From NCBI GenBank assembly GCA_036362985.1, contig JAYGXS010000001.1:15566305-15630304 (forward strand): DNA of 64,000 nt. The letters run 5' to 3'. The DNA is from Ligula intestinalis (Eukaryota > Platyhelminthes > Cestoda > Diphyllobothriidea > Diphyllobothriidae). Every line of letters starts with the position of its first letter. The stretch's first letter is position 1. The translations under genes were made by a program, and so were the position numbers. Under the pieces are notes generated by a model. That model was not told the DNA's origin. It saw nothing but the letters and a program-made list of their open reading frames with translations, and ran no database searches. Positions 23,351-34,844 of this stretch are shown in pieces.

Positions 23351-25829
23351 CTAAATTCCCAATGGTCCTTTTTCGGAGTCATGGGGAAAGCTGCTCGGAA
23401 AAGATAGGGAGAATAGAAGGTTAATAGAGTCAGTGTTAAGAAAAATGTTCAGTCTCTGTTTGAAAGCAGACAGTCTAGTTAACGACCTTATTTCGATTGG
23501 CAAGTTATTCCAAAGAAAGCTATATCTGGAAGCAAAAAACAAAGAGCGTTTACATGAGGAAGATGCAGGAGGGGGTATAACAGGTGCCGAGTTTCTTAGG
23601 TTGTAGGGACGGCTGACGGGGGTAATGACAGAAGTCCTGGGTAAATTTGTGCTATTATTAAGCCGAAAAAGGAGACAAAAGCCTGCTTCCAATCTCCTGA
23701 CCCAAAGGAACCTTAGTTTTGTTAATTGACATCTATTTGAGTAACAAGTATTGGAAGCTGTCGGATACAGCCATTTTCGTGTGAAATTTTTTTGAATTTG
23801 TTCAATTTTTGAACGGCTACCTTCATTCATGAGACCGAAAAAGGGGCAACAGTATTCTAAGATGGGGAGCACGAACATACGATAAAGTCTTAATTTCATT
23901 TCAGGAAGATATAAATTATAAGAGATAAAGCCGCAACTCTGCGCGGCTTTGGCTGTAATTCTATCGGCGTGAGGAGAAAGGTCTAATGTATTGGTGTAGC
24001 TTAATCTTAGGTCCTTGATACTGGAACATTCAGTCATTGGGTAACCTTGAAAAATAGCAGGTTTCGGCAGCCTTTCAGGCCCAAAGCACATGCATCGGCA
24101 CTAAGAAGGTGAGAACTCCATCTTTCATGTTGAGCTTCACGCCAAAAGAGCGTGCAGATCAGAATGAATTTGTTCTAAGCATCTCGCGGCCATAGAGTTA
24201 GAGAAGGAGTAAACACACTTGAGATCATCTGCATAAATATAAGATTGGGAGTGTTTAACACTCAATGAGATATCATTTATGTAAAGCAAAAAGAGCAGAG
24301 GACCTAGCACGGTACCTTGAAGGACACCACTCAAAATTGCGGTAGGATTAGAGTATGAGGATCCCACTAAAACCTTTTGTTGTCAATTTGAAAGATAAGA
24401 TCTGATGAAGTCAGTAAGAGGACTACGAAATCCTTTAGCCTCTAGTTTGGCTAGGAGCCTCCTGTGAGGAACTTTATCAAATGCTTTACTAAGGTCAAAA
24501 TAGATAACTACCACAGATAGATGATCATTACGGAGAGAAGTAAGTAGATTTAGAAAAGACATGTGGCATGTTTCACAAGATCGGTCCGGTAAAAAGACAT
24601 GCTATGAGGAGCTGAGAATGTTATTTTTTATGCAGAAATCTGTAATTTTTTGGCAATTAGTTTTTCAAAGAGTTTAGCCAGAGAGGGCGTTTTATGAACA
24701 CCGCGATAATTGTGAATATTTGATCGGGAACCAGATTTAAATACGTGAATTATAATAGAAGTTTTCCAGTAGTCCGGGAAAAAGCCATTCTCAAGAAACA
24801 CTGAAAATAACTTACTCAGTAAGGGTGGGAAATCTCCTAATTGTTTGATGAGTGAGTTTGGAATGTTATCAGTTCCTACCGAATGTGAATTTTTAAGAAG
24901 ACTTATTTCTTTTTGAATACAAGCAGGTGAGAAATTAACGGTACTGAGATTTGAATCACACATCAGGGGAATTACTGGAGTGGGGCTAGTTTCGATGGTA
25001 AAGAACTTGGCGAAAAATGAATTTAGCAATGCTGCTTTCTCCAAATCCTCTGTAACAAAATGATTGTTGCCATTGAGTTAGGGTGGAATGACTTTCTGAA
25101 GCTTAGCCGACGACCGAAGACGGAAGACTTGAGCAACTGATCTGGAAGAATTCGCATCACTTAATGCTGTGGCCTCTCTACGCATATCTCGTGCAAGCCT
25201 TATTTTAAGCGCTAATTCAAATATTTGCGCTATTCTAAAGTGAACTAATAAAGAGCTATTAGACGTATCCTTAAGTTTTTTTGTAATTTCTTAAGTCTAT
25301 TTTGGAGAAAATTTGGCACAGTAGAAGTAGCTAAATTTGATTTAAAAATCTTAAGTGGGGTAAGAGCCTGAATATTTTCTGTAAGGTTTTGCAATAGGTC
25401 CTAGAAGAAGAAGGGATCGTTAGTTGAAAATATGTTATGCCAATCTAGGGTACTTACGAAATCATTTACTAATTCATGGTTCACGTTACCAAGTCGAGGT
25501 TATTGCATTTTACATCGGGCGTTTTAGAAAGAGAGACTGGAAAACAACAGCGAATTAAGGCATGGTCACTATTGAAATTATCACGATGAAAATTCATAAA
25601 AAGAGGGTGGACATCATTTGTAAAAATTAAATCTTATATGTTGTCATTTCTGGTCACTGAACTGACCAGTTGTGACATGTTTGAAAAGCTAATAGTGTCA
25701 AACAATTTCTGAAATCTTGGTGGACAGGTATTTGCATGCCAGTCAATGTCTGGCAGATTCAAATCACCTATAATTATTCTGACATCGAATTGAGTCTCTG
25801 CAACATTTTCAAACATTTCACACAGCTGC
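23351..25829 (-). pseudogene. ORF2 of H1, reverse transcriptase part, broken
   Basis: Minus-strand pieces in order are: endonuclease (25829-25634, GDLNLPDIDW, LVSSVTRNDNI); RT fingers (25044-24628, SFFAKFF, GTDNIPNSLIKQLG, FPDYWKTSIIIHVFKSGSRS and NYRGVHKTPSLAKLFEKL); RT palm (near 24480, FDLSKAFDKVPHRR; 24367-24137, SGVLQGTVLGPLLFLLYIND and the intact catalytic YADDLK); and the C-terminal domain (24091-23351, MFVLPILEYCCPFFGLM, FLWNNLPIEIRSL, ending SEKGPLGI). Several frame changes and stops separate the pieces, so the copy is dead. Confidence 0.85.
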
Positions 25830-25860
25830 ATTACATAACTACACTACATTACTGCACTAC

Positions 25861-27025
25861 ATTACATTACATTTACTTTGACCTTAGTAAAGCTTTTGAC
25901 AAGGTGCCTCATAGGCGCCTTTTAGTGAAACTGGAAGCCCTAGGCATCAGGCCTCCCCTCCTCGATTTCATTGCCTCCTACCTGTCTAACCGCAGCCAGA
26001 AGGTCTTAGTAGGCAATAGCTACTCGATGCCTCAGCCGATCACGAGTGGTGTATTACAAGGCACGGTTTTAGGTCCCCTCCTTTTCATTCTTTACATCAA
26101 TGAAATTTCAACAGTGCTAAATAATTCGGAAAATTTCATTTATGCTGATAACCTTAAGTGTATTTACTCATTTTCTAAGGACACGGCCAGTACTTGTGTT
26201 GATAAAGTTAACGCAGACTTGCGTACTCTCTCAAGTTGGAGCGCAACATGGCAGATGGAGTTTTCTCCATCAAAATGTAGTTTCTTGAGTTTTGGTCCCG
26301 CAAGGCTTCCTGGACCCATTATCTTCCAAAATAGTCCACTGTTAGAAAGATCTACGACAAAGGATTTGGGTCTTACTTACGTGAATAAGCTTGCATTATC
26401 ACCTCATGCAGATCGAATTTCTGCCAAGGCCGCACAGATATGTGGGTTTATATCGCATAACTTTTTCCTTCCAGAAATGAAGTTAAAACTATACCGCATG
26501 TTTGTTCTTCCAATACTAGAATACTGCTGCCCACTTTTTGGCCTCATGACCCAGCATGACCGCAGTAAGATTGAAAAGGTTCAGCGAGTTTTCACTCGTA
26601 AAATATTTTCTGTTTCTGGGTCTGGTATGTGTTATACAGATAGATGTCAATTAGCAAACATGAAATTTCTTTGGATAAGAAGACTCGAAGCTGGTCTATG
26701 CTTTCTGTTTCGCGTTAACAATAGTCCTAATCTCCCACAAATTAACGCTCTCCTTCCAGTAGACCGACCTTACGCCACTCGTAACTCTTCCATGATAATT
26801 GTACCACCTCGTAGCTCCACATCTAACCGTTCTCGCTTTTTTACCTCCAAATATGCTTTTATTTGGAACAACCTTCCTCTCGATATTAGACTGTCTTCTA
26901 CACTGTCGATTTTTAAAGGCAAATTATATAAGCGTTTAAATTTAGAGGAAATAAAGTCGTTACAGTCTGTTTCCTTTCCAAACACACAAGTTGTAGATTT
27001 TGAAAAGGGTCCTCCTGGCATTTGA
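25861..27025 (+). pseudogene. Reverse transcriptase part of B1 (open, but YADN and 5'-truncated)
   Basis: A continuous frame encodes the RT palm and C-terminal domain: FDLSKAFDKVPHRRLLVKLE, SGVLQGTVLGPLLFILYINE, FIYADNLKCIYSF, MFVLPILEYCCPLFGLMTQ, CYTDRCQLANMKFLWIRRLE, FIWNNLPLDIR and the end FEKGPPGI. The second Asp of the catalytic YADD box is Asn (codon AAC in GATAAC), which should abolish metal binding and polymerisation. B2 has the same Asn. The endonuclease and RT fingers are missing through 5' truncation, so the frame is not a working gene even though it is unbroken. The frame also extends upstream through the filler into H1 sequence. Confidence 0.85.
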
Positions 27026-27364
27026 AGCTCTTCCCAGGATACTAAAATGGTTTCTTAATATGTTTGCTTTTCCCTCTGCAGAGTCAAGCATCACTTCCAA
27101 GGACTGCGAATTCTTCTCCGTTTTTGCAACCTTCGCTGTGGTCTTCGCGATTGGCTCTGGAATCTGGTGGGTCGCAACTCGATGATGTTGCCTTGACTTC
27201 TACAGCCTTCTCCTGCCTTCCGGATGACCCCTTCTTAACTCAACGATATATTATTTTTTCCCATGACCATAAACGTCCCGAACCCTCAACATCAGGTCCC
27301 AAACTAACCACATCAAACCCTTTTACCTATTAAGGCAGTTTTTTCTCCTAAAGTTTTTTGAACT

Positions 27365-27390
27365 CGGTGGCCCGCTGAACTCATCCACCG
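27365..27390 (+). promoter_or_regulatory. Conserved 3' UTR stem-loop of B1
   Basis: CGGTGG pairs with CCACCG around the loop CCCGCTGAACTCAT. TAGGAGTTTTTTTTACTGCC follows. Other B copies have it at 46901-46926 (minus), 50445-50470 and 58440-58465. Confidence 0.75.
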
Positions 27391-27540
27391 ATCTAGGAGT
27401 TTTTTTTACTGCCGATGACAATTATTTATAAGAGTTCACTGTTTATCATTATTATTTTTATTTTCACGATAGCACTAAGTTTGTAACGACAGGGCCCCTT
27501 GGGCCTTAAATATACAAATTATTACTATTATTATTACTTG

Positions 27541-27982
27541 ATTTACTGGGAGGATTGTAGACACACCCAATTATCGCTTTTTTATTGTGTGGCAGGATGA
27601 CTGAAATCAGACAAAAATTTCCAGAAAATGACGAAATGCTCAGGTGATACGGGAAATGTACAAAGGATGATTTAATATAAAGAAGGCAACCACCGCCACG
27701 CTTTTCAATGCGGTCTTGTCGGTACAAACTATAATTATCTATGGCGAGTGTCGAGTCAGAAATAAGAGTGTGTCCAAGATTCTGGACACAGAGCACATCT
27801 GGATCAAGCTCAAATGCTACTGTTTTAAGTTCTGTCATCTTATTAACAACTGATCTCGCATTGAGTGAGACTATACTGAGCGTATCCTTCAGATTCAGGT
27901 TACGCTCGTCAGTATTTATAAAAAAGGAAAACTTGGTGGCGGAAAGGGAAACGGCATGGGAGTAACAAAAGGTGGAAAGCAA
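27541..27982 (-). pseudogene. ORF2 of H1, N-terminal endonuclease domain (interrupted)
   Basis: The frame shows SLNARSVVNKMTELKTVAFE, PDVLCVQNLGHTLISDSTLA, RGGGCLLYIKSSF and IIGCVYNPPS, which is the first half of an AP-type endonuclease. Where its relatives have ITESWTH, this copy reads VQNLGHT, so the Glu of the metal site is replaced. The frame is then cut by B1. Confidence 0.8.
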
Positions 27983-29082
27983 ATTGGCCCTGGTCTATAG
28001 TTTTTTAAGTAATTATTATCAAATGAACTGTGCATATTGTAGAAGGGCATATTAGAGGGGGCTCCATAGAAAGAGCGGCTAAAGTGTGGCATGGGAAAAC
28101 CAGGAGGGGGCATCAATATAGGATTTTGAGGCATTATATCAAAATTTGACGGAATATTGGCCTTCGAAAATTGCATGACTGGTTTTGAAAAACGGTTAAT
28201 TTTATAAGCTGGCTGAATTATTTGGGAATGTTAATGAGATTTGGGGATAGGAAAAGCGCTAGCTTGAGCAGTTGGGTCTTTGTTAGATACTGAGTTACTA
28301 TCGGTAATCATATTGCCGAATTTGAAAACTGACGTAGATTTACTAGGGGCGTTCTTAGGTTTATCGGAATTTAAAGCTATCTCAGACGTGGTTGGCTTAG
28401 AAGGAGAACGACTTGACGAGGCTACAATCTCACTCGAATCACGAGTAAGGTGAATGGGAGAAGTATCAGGGGAAACTGACATTGATCCAGAGGGATGTGG
28501 GCTTACCTGAGCGGGAGGGCCGGCCTCAGATACAACTTTTGGTTTTGTTGAACCGGAGCCAGTGTTCTCATTTGCTACTTTAGCTAAAACCCGACGCTCC
28601 ATTGGCGTTTTACCCCTGCATATGTTAAGTTTATTTTCCCTTAAAAAGTTGGCTGACCGCTCATGTTGAGAGAATATAAGGTCTACTTCTATCGCCGAAA
28701 AAAGTTTTACGAGAATCGGCGGGTTTTTACTTCGGGATGAGAGTCTTTTAGCTTCTGCAACTTTTTTGCAACTTTTTTGCCGATCACGGGTCTCAGTAGA
28801 CACCATATTGACGAAAGGCTCTAGTTTCTCACATTGCTGAGAAGTGAGCGTAGATACCTTTCCATCAAAGATGGCACCAAGGACCGTAAACAGGCAAGCA
28901 TATTGGTTATAAAGCTTACTAAAGTTGTCTAAAGCATCAAGATCAAGTTTCTTCATGCTTAAGATGGGTTTATCGTTAGGAGAATTGGTATTCCGGGTTA
29001 ATTTACGTCTCAGTTGTGGCTTGGGTATCATATTGAATAGAAAGTGAGTGATAGGATATGTTCTTAGCAAAGTTATGCACAA
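27916..29082 (-). pseudogene. ORF1 of H1
   Basis: A minus-strand frame runs from MIPKPQLRRKL (near 29030) to a stop at 28231. It encodes an N-terminal part shared with F and B ORF1 (LDALDNFSKLYNQYACLFTV, LGAIFDGKVSTLTSQQCEKL), a basic region and a long Ser/Pro-rich stretch. A second open piece (28176-27916) is Pro/Phe/Met-rich (MPPPGFPMPHFSRSFYG) and overlaps the start of ORF2 in another frame. The first piece is unbroken. I cannot assign a known RNA-binding fold; calling it ORF1 rests on its place and on its similarity to the F and B copies. Confidence 0.6.
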
Positions 29083-29190
29083 AATTGCGACAGAAAATTT
29101 GAATTACCGAAGAGGCTACGCAGGGTGAAAATTATCTCGTATGGTATATAGAGTAATACAAACTATTTCTTGCTGGAAATTGAGAAAGTA

Positions 29191-29479
29191 ACAAATTTTT
29201 AGATATTATTCAGTATTTACGCAATAGATTAGTTGCTTTTTACGTGAATCTACCGGAACTAGAATGAGGCTATGTCGGTGAAACAGTATAAAAATGTATA
29301 TTTTGACCTATCGGTAAAAAAGACAAATACCGGTATGTGCAGTTGCTAAAGGGTTAGACATACAAATAAATAACAGCAATTAAGCTAGTAAATTCAGCAA
29401 GTAACGACGAAATCTGATAAAATATCTATTTTACTTAGCTTTGAAAGATAAGTTGCGCGCCTTGGCCTTGACCTTGACG
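29191..29479. other. No gene recognised (between H1 and F1)
   Basis: This AT-rich stretch probably contains H1 5' UTR and the broken 3' edge of F1. I see no structure worth a call. Confidence 0.4.
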
Positions 29480-32400
29480 ACCTGGACGAATTACGATTGG
29501 CATAAGGTCTGTCAGCGGGAATGAGAGCGTTGATTCGTGGAAGGTTAGGGGTAGAGTAAACGCGAAAGAGGAAACAGAGGCCCGCTTAGAGTCTTTTGGC
29601 CCAAAGAAATGTCATGTTTGCTAACTGACATCTCTCCGTATAAGAAATAGTGGATCGAGGAAGAGCGAATATTTTGCGAGTTAATACCCTCTGTAAATTT
29701 TCAATCTAACCACGGTCAGAAGCATTCACTAGACCAAAGAGGGGACAGCAATATTCTAGGATGAGTAGAACATACACGCGATAAAGATTTAACTGAATTT
29801 CCGGCAAGAAGAAATTGTGTGCTATAAAACCACATATCTGTGCAGCCTTCACAGATATTCGATCCGCATGCAGTGACAATGCTGGTTTATTTGTGTAGCT
29901 TAGACCTAAGCCTATTATAATGGATCATTCTAAAAGTGGACTATTTTGAAATACTAAGGTTTGTTCAGGTCAAATTAGATAACACCCACGGATTGCCTCT
30001 CCTTACGGAGGGAAGTGAATTGGTTAAAAAAAGCTAAGTGACACGTTTTGCATGATCGCCCCGGTAGAAAACCATGCTGTGAGTCGCTTAAGAGCTTATT
30101 TTTTGGGCAAAAATCAAGAATTTGAACACCGCGGTAGTTATTTATGTCAGAACGAGATCCTGATTTAAAGACTGGAAGAATAATAGATGGCTTCCAAGTT
30201 TCAGGAAGGAAACCATTAAAGAGATAGACATAAGATATATGGCTTTGTAATTTGCGAAATGTCGACACTATTTCGATAAATGAATCAGGGATACAATCAG
30301 TTTCGGAAGAGTGTGAGTATTTTAGACGAAGCATATGCTTACAAATTAATTCTATGGAGAAATCAATGTTCTCGAGAGTATTGTATGAGTATGGTTTAAA
30401 CAACGGGACCAGTTCGGATTCTATCGTTAAGTGCTTTGCAAAGAAAGCATTGAATAATTCAGCCTTTTCAGCCTCATCTAGTACCAATGTTTTATATTCA
30501 TTAAGCAATGGGGGTATTTCAATTTCTCGTTATGCAGAGGACCTACGACGAAACAGTTGTGCAACCGATTTTGCAGAGTTTAACTCATTCAGGGCGCAAG
30601 ATTCCCTGTGTTGGTCACGCGCAAGACGAATCTTTGACGCTAATTCGAAGATCTCTGCGGTCCTTAGATGCACAGACACATTGAACTAGTAGATCGATCT
30701 TTCAGCTGTCTCATCAATTTCTTTAGTCGGGGCAAAAGAAAATGAAGGACGGTCGATTCTGGTGTGTAGGGTTTCGCAATTTTAGTGGGTTCCAATTCCA
30801 GCATTTTATTAGAAACGACCGACATGAGTTCAGAAAGATATGCAGCGTCGTTAATGGAGTAGAGGCTCTGCAAATCTAATGAGTCAAGAAAATTGTTGAT
30901 TGAGCTAATATCTGCGAGGTCATACGCATGATAGGTACGACTAGCACTAGCCTTTTCCATAGAAGGAAGCGGAAGGCAACAGTGAATTAATGTGTGATCA
31001 CTTTGGAAGATATCCTGTTAAAAATCAACGAAGCAAGGGGCACAACCATTTTTGAAAATCAGATCTAGGATATGATTCTGCCGTGTTGGGGAACCAACCA
31101 GTTGAGACCAGTTAGAAACATTAATGGTATCTAGGAAAGGCTGAAATCTTGGTGGACAATAGTTTGAAAGCCAGTCGATTTCAGGAAAATTAAAATCTCC
31201 AGCAATAATTTTAACTTCAAAAGAGGATTCTGAAATCAACTTGAATATTTCACACAAATGTGCATCTTCTTCAGACGAAGAGTTAGGAGGATTATAAACA
31301 CATCCGAAAATCGCCTTTTGGCGGGGCGACAGGGTAATAAAAGCGAAACAGTAATTTCCAGAGAAGGACGTGCTATTTAGATAAAACGGAAAGTGCCTAA
31401 ATGACGTTCTAATATAGAGAAGACAACCACTACCACGCTTATTAATGCGATTTTGACGATGGAGATCATACTCGTCTATGATAAGGGAAGAGTCAGAAAT
31501 GATTGCATGGGTCCAAGATTCTGTTATGCATATAACATCGGGCATCGTCTCAAAAGCAATAGCCCGCAGTTGAGCCATTTTATTTATAACAGACCTGGCT
31601 TTAAGCAATATGACATCAAGTGTGTTTTGAGTGGCAAAACTATGGCTATCATTATTCATAAAAAAGAATTTGAAGGTGGATAGGCAAACTGTAGGCAGTT
31701 ATTATTTGTGGAATAAGTACTGACGGGTATGGAGCTGTAAGCATACGGGTAGCCAACAATGGATGGCTGATAAGGTTTGATATATCTAGGGGCTTCGCTT
31801 TTCAGGCAGGGAAAAAATGAGGAGAGGATAAACCAAAATAAGCTTCTGGGGCATTAAGGAGGAGTGGGGGGAGGCGAGAAGGCATGTAAAATTTTTAAGT
31901 TTGGATGGTAGAGGATGGGTAAAGGAATTGATAGGGGGGAATGATGACATAAAATTAGTGTTATGGTCGCTCGCGTAAGGCTTGTGGTCTTAATCAGTGA
32001 ATGTCCTGTACGGCAACTCCGATTAGAGTTAAAACTCTACCAGTTTGGGTTACTGCCTTGCAGATTAAATTTTTCATGGTTCGGGCCCAGCGCGTTCAAT
32101 AACGCATTATACGGGGCAATAATATGACTCCCACGGTCAAGGTAGAAGCTAGGTTGTGGTGATGAAGCGCTCAGCCTAAACGCTTTTGACGGTGTTGGCG
32201 ACATTCTTGATGAGCTTGTTGCCGAGTTACAGGCAGCAGAATTTATCGATCGTCGGACAGAGAATGAATTTAGACTAGTTTTAATCGTAGTACATGATGG
32301 AGCGGTGGGGCTTGACGGTCCCGACATCAAGAGGGATGGGCACTGATGTTTATGTGCCAATGACTAGACATTCGGGAGATAGGGATAGCAGGTGTACTGA

Positions 32401-32782
32401 TGGTTACGGGACTATGAATAGACATCTGGGAGGCAGGGATAACGGGTGTACTGATGTGAGTGTGTGTATGACCAGATATATGGGGTGGAGGATATGCGAG
32501 TGCATTTACTTTATCGGGACAATGAACAGATTTAAGAAAAGTATGCTGAGAAGTCATTGGTCTATTGGACTGGAGAGCCGAATTTCTTCGCTCCATCGCT
32601 GTAAAATCTCGACAGAGGGAACTTTTAGTCATTTCTAAATATCGGGAAATGCGACCTCGTTGAGCAAAGATTGAGTCCACTTCGATCGGTCAAAACAATT
32701 TAAGTAGGATGGGCAGGTTTTTGCTACGCGATTGAAGGCGCTTTACTTCCGCAATTTTGTAGTTGAAACCACCCGAACTCTA
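29480..32782 (-). mobile_element. Family-F non-LTR retrotransposon F1 (minus strand, internally deleted)
   Basis: In element order this holds the ORF1 remnant (32680-31680, YLEMTKSSLCRDFTAMERRN and a His/Pro/Ser-rich tail), endonuclease (31659-31018), linker (30960-30530), RT fingers (30508-29975) and a C-terminal remnant (29960-29480). In the RT the frame skips from NNYRGV straight to ILDFCPKNK, losing the segment its relatives have there. It later jumps from RQSVGVI to the QNSPLLE-like part, so the YADD box is deleted. The 5' end abuts gypsy G1 and the 3' UTR is missing. Confidence 0.8.
31018..31659 (-). pseudogene. Endonuclease domain of F1 ORF2
   Basis: An unbroken 213-codon minus-strand frame covers a nearly complete AP-type endonuclease: LKARSVINKMAQLRAIAFE, PDVICITESWTHAIISDSSL, RGSGCLLYIRTSF, IFGCVYNPPNSSSEEDAHLC, IIAGDFNFPEIDWLSN and HILDLIF. 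Such domains nick target DNA for target-primed reverse transcription. The stop comes before the SDH motif, and the downstream RT is deleted, so the whole ORF2 is dead. Confidence 0.8.
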
Positions 32783-33903
32783 CAATACTCCCCTTTCTAG
32801 TAGAACGGAGTTCAGGAAAAGAAAATGTTAATGTGTTAATAATATGGGAGCGTTAAGCATGTGTTATAAGTTGGTTATGGTCGGGGAACCGGACATGACG
32901 TCCGCTGCGTGTCAGGAGAGGGGGATTTGTGGTGGAGGAAAGTGCTGGATTGGCACGTGTATGTGGAGTCGTGGATAAATGCATTGGCAATATGCCGGGT
33001 GGTGGTTGTTCAGTTGAGGCTGTCGAAGGAGGATGGGTATAAGCCACCTTCAGACGATCGACTGAAACCACGTCGGTGCGGCTGTCCCGAGCAATCGTAA
33101 AATGCTTGCCCGCGCGAGATAGTACCTTATATGGTCCGTCGTAGGGTTGTTGTAATGGTCGGCGAACACTATCTATGCGAACAAATAGAAAGGCACATGT
33201 TAGTAAGTTAGGGTTGATGTATGACTTACTTGTTGAAATACGTGGAGGAATTGTACGCAGATGGGACATGGCTTGGCGCAGTCTTTTCACATAATCCGAG
33301 GAATCCAGATCGGCTGAGCTTTGAGAGTGCCCGAAAAATTCGCCGGGGATCCGTAGGGTAGTACCGTAAACAAGCTCGGTAGAGGAGCACTCCAAGTCCG
33401 GCTTGAGGGCAGTACGAACGTTAAGTATGACCAAAGGAATATGTTCGCTTCAATGGGAAGGATTGTCGTGAGCTCGGAGCGAGGCTTTGAGTTGACGATG
33501 GAAACGTTCAACTCAGCCATTTGATGAGGGGTGGTAGGCTGTCGTGCGTATGCGGGAACATCCGAGTGAGTCGGTAAGGCTGTTAAAAAGTCTATATTCG
33601 AACTGTTGGCCTCGATCGGTGGTAATAGTTGAGGAGACGCCATAATGAGTGATCCAGTGTTCCAAGAAGGCGTGAGCAAACGAATCTGCGGTTATATCGT
33701 TTATGGGGTTTGCAATAGGCCAATGAGTGAATCGGTCAATGGCAGTAAGTAAATAGTTGCAACCGCGCGGTGTTGGCAAAGGAACCACCAAATCGATATG
33801 GACATGTGCAAAACGTGTATCGGGTGCAAGAAATTTGCCAATTGGTGCTTTGTTGTGTCACCCGATCTTGGCCTTTTGAAAAGCCAAACATGAACGGGTC
33901 CAC
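32783..33903 (-). mobile_element. Ty3/gypsy polyprotein fragment G1 (integrase)
   Basis: The minus strand first shows an HHCC-end remnant (CLAFQKAKIG near 33880), then the integrase core: HVHIDLVVPLPTPRGCNYLL, TAIDRFTHWPIAN, WITHYGVSSTITTDRGQQFE and IRTTAYHPSSNG. The first two Asp of the DDE triad are visible. After frame changes near 33510 and 33430 the C-terminal part follows: LVYGTTLRIPGEFF, VRIDSVRRPLQQPYDGPYKV and a stop at 32853. A polypurine-like GAAAGGGGAGTATTGTA (32784-32800) marks the expected edge of a 3' LTR, but the next bases are family-F sequence, so the LTR is missing. Confidence 0.85.
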
Positions 33904-34265
33904 TGAAATAGGACTATCCTAACGGTTACAAACGAGTAAATTAGAACAAAGTTGCTTGTGGATAAAAGCACGTGCTTGTTCAAAGTTATTTAAAAGTTGT
34001 GTCAGTCTATGCAAGGCATCTTTAACTTGGTAAAACAAATGGGCAGTTCAGTTTCACCACAACTTCTTCCAAAGCTTTCTTTTTTTTCTGATCTCTCCTT
34101 TTAGATTTCCTTTCAGCCACAGGGGTTGGTTAGATATCTTGGGACTGATAGTGGACACAGTTAGACAGGGAAGGGGTTGCATATCTGGGAAAAATCTTTT
34201 CCAAGTATGCCGGTGATGTTGAATATAAGCGTCCAAGAGGTGTGAAGACATAAGGTGTTTGTGCT
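33904..34265 (-). mobile_element. Non-LTR retrotransposon fragment D2
   Basis: The minus strand reads SNQPLWLKGNLKGEIRKKRK then LWKKLW, followed by ALHRLTQLLNNFEQARAFIH. The last part matches D1 (21700-21850). The W.KG.L...IRKKRKLWKK pattern is typical of the basic linker between endonuclease and RT in LINEs. No catalytic box is present. Confidence 0.65.
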
Positions 34266-34844
34266 GTTGAAGGACTACTTTAACTATAAGGTTGCGAGTC
34301 CGTAACTGAATCTGGCTTCATTCGTCATGAAATATAAAAAATCCGTTTTCGTAACGGTGGGCACAGGAGTGAGACAGGAAAAAGAAGTAGATGCAGGAGA
34401 GCGGGAATTTGTTTGTCACTGGTATTCAGGCGCGTCAGGAGGTTGCGATTTGATCAGGCCGGGGTTGCCAATTTGTAGGATTCTAAGCTGTCAATTTGCT
34501 CAGAGCACTATGGTTATCACGCTCATTACCGCATGGAAAGTGTAGAGGCGAGACCATTTTTATTTTTTTATTGTATACAGGAACGCAGTGGTGGGCTGAA
34601 GCCCCGACGTGCGGCCGGCTCCAGCCTTGCACGCACGTCTGTCTGCTGGTGTGGGGTAGGCAACAATTCGAAAACGTCATGCGAGTGTGAGGCTGTTGCC
34701 ACTCGATTAACTGCTTGGTCAATAGCAGCCTATGGCGCCTACAGTTGGCTGTTCCAGATGCAGATAGAGGAGCGCAGTAACGTGACGATATGCTGGTATG
34801 GCGCCGGTGCTTCAACACAGACGACGGATTGAACGCAATAATTA
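34266..34844. other. Unclassified; relatively GC-rich around 34590-34660
   Basis: A plus-strand open frame (34533-34832) rich in Arg, Ala, Ser and Cys has no recognisable domain. A GC-rich core (GAAGCCCCGACGTGCGGCCG) stands out. I found no second copy in the window. Confidence 0.35.

Larger units (their letters stand above)
22926..25829 (-). mobile_element. Family-H non-LTR element H1, RT half and 3' UTR
   Basis: On the minus strand this half of H1 holds the endonuclease end (GDLNLPDIDWH near 25740), linker, RT, C-terminal domain and a 3' UTR with the conserved stem-loop at 23111-23134. The upstream half lies at 27538-29190, beyond the inserted element B1. Related copies run from GCVYNPP straight into LCEI, with no sequence corresponding to B1 between them. 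Confidence 0.85.
25830..27537 (+). mobile_element. Family-B non-LTR retrotransposon B1, 5'-truncated, inserted in H1
   Basis: B1 carries RT from FDLSKAFDKVPHRRLL to the ORF end (27025), then 3' UTR and an (ATT)n tail. It is inserted in the opposite orientation within the endonuclease codons of H1. ATTAC flanks it on both sides (25830-25834 and 27533-27537). Between the left ATTAC and the first B bases (about 25868) lies filler built from ATTAC/ACTAC-like units. The inserted B sequence itself is about 1.67 kb. Confidence 0.88.
27538..29190 (-). mobile_element. Family-H non-LTR element H1, 5' half
   Basis: This minus-strand half holds the 5' UTR (about 29190-29050), ORF1 (about 29030-27916) and the start of ORF2 (27982-27541). 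It is cut at GCVYNPPSKSS by the insertion of B1 and continues at 25829. Confidence 0.85.
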
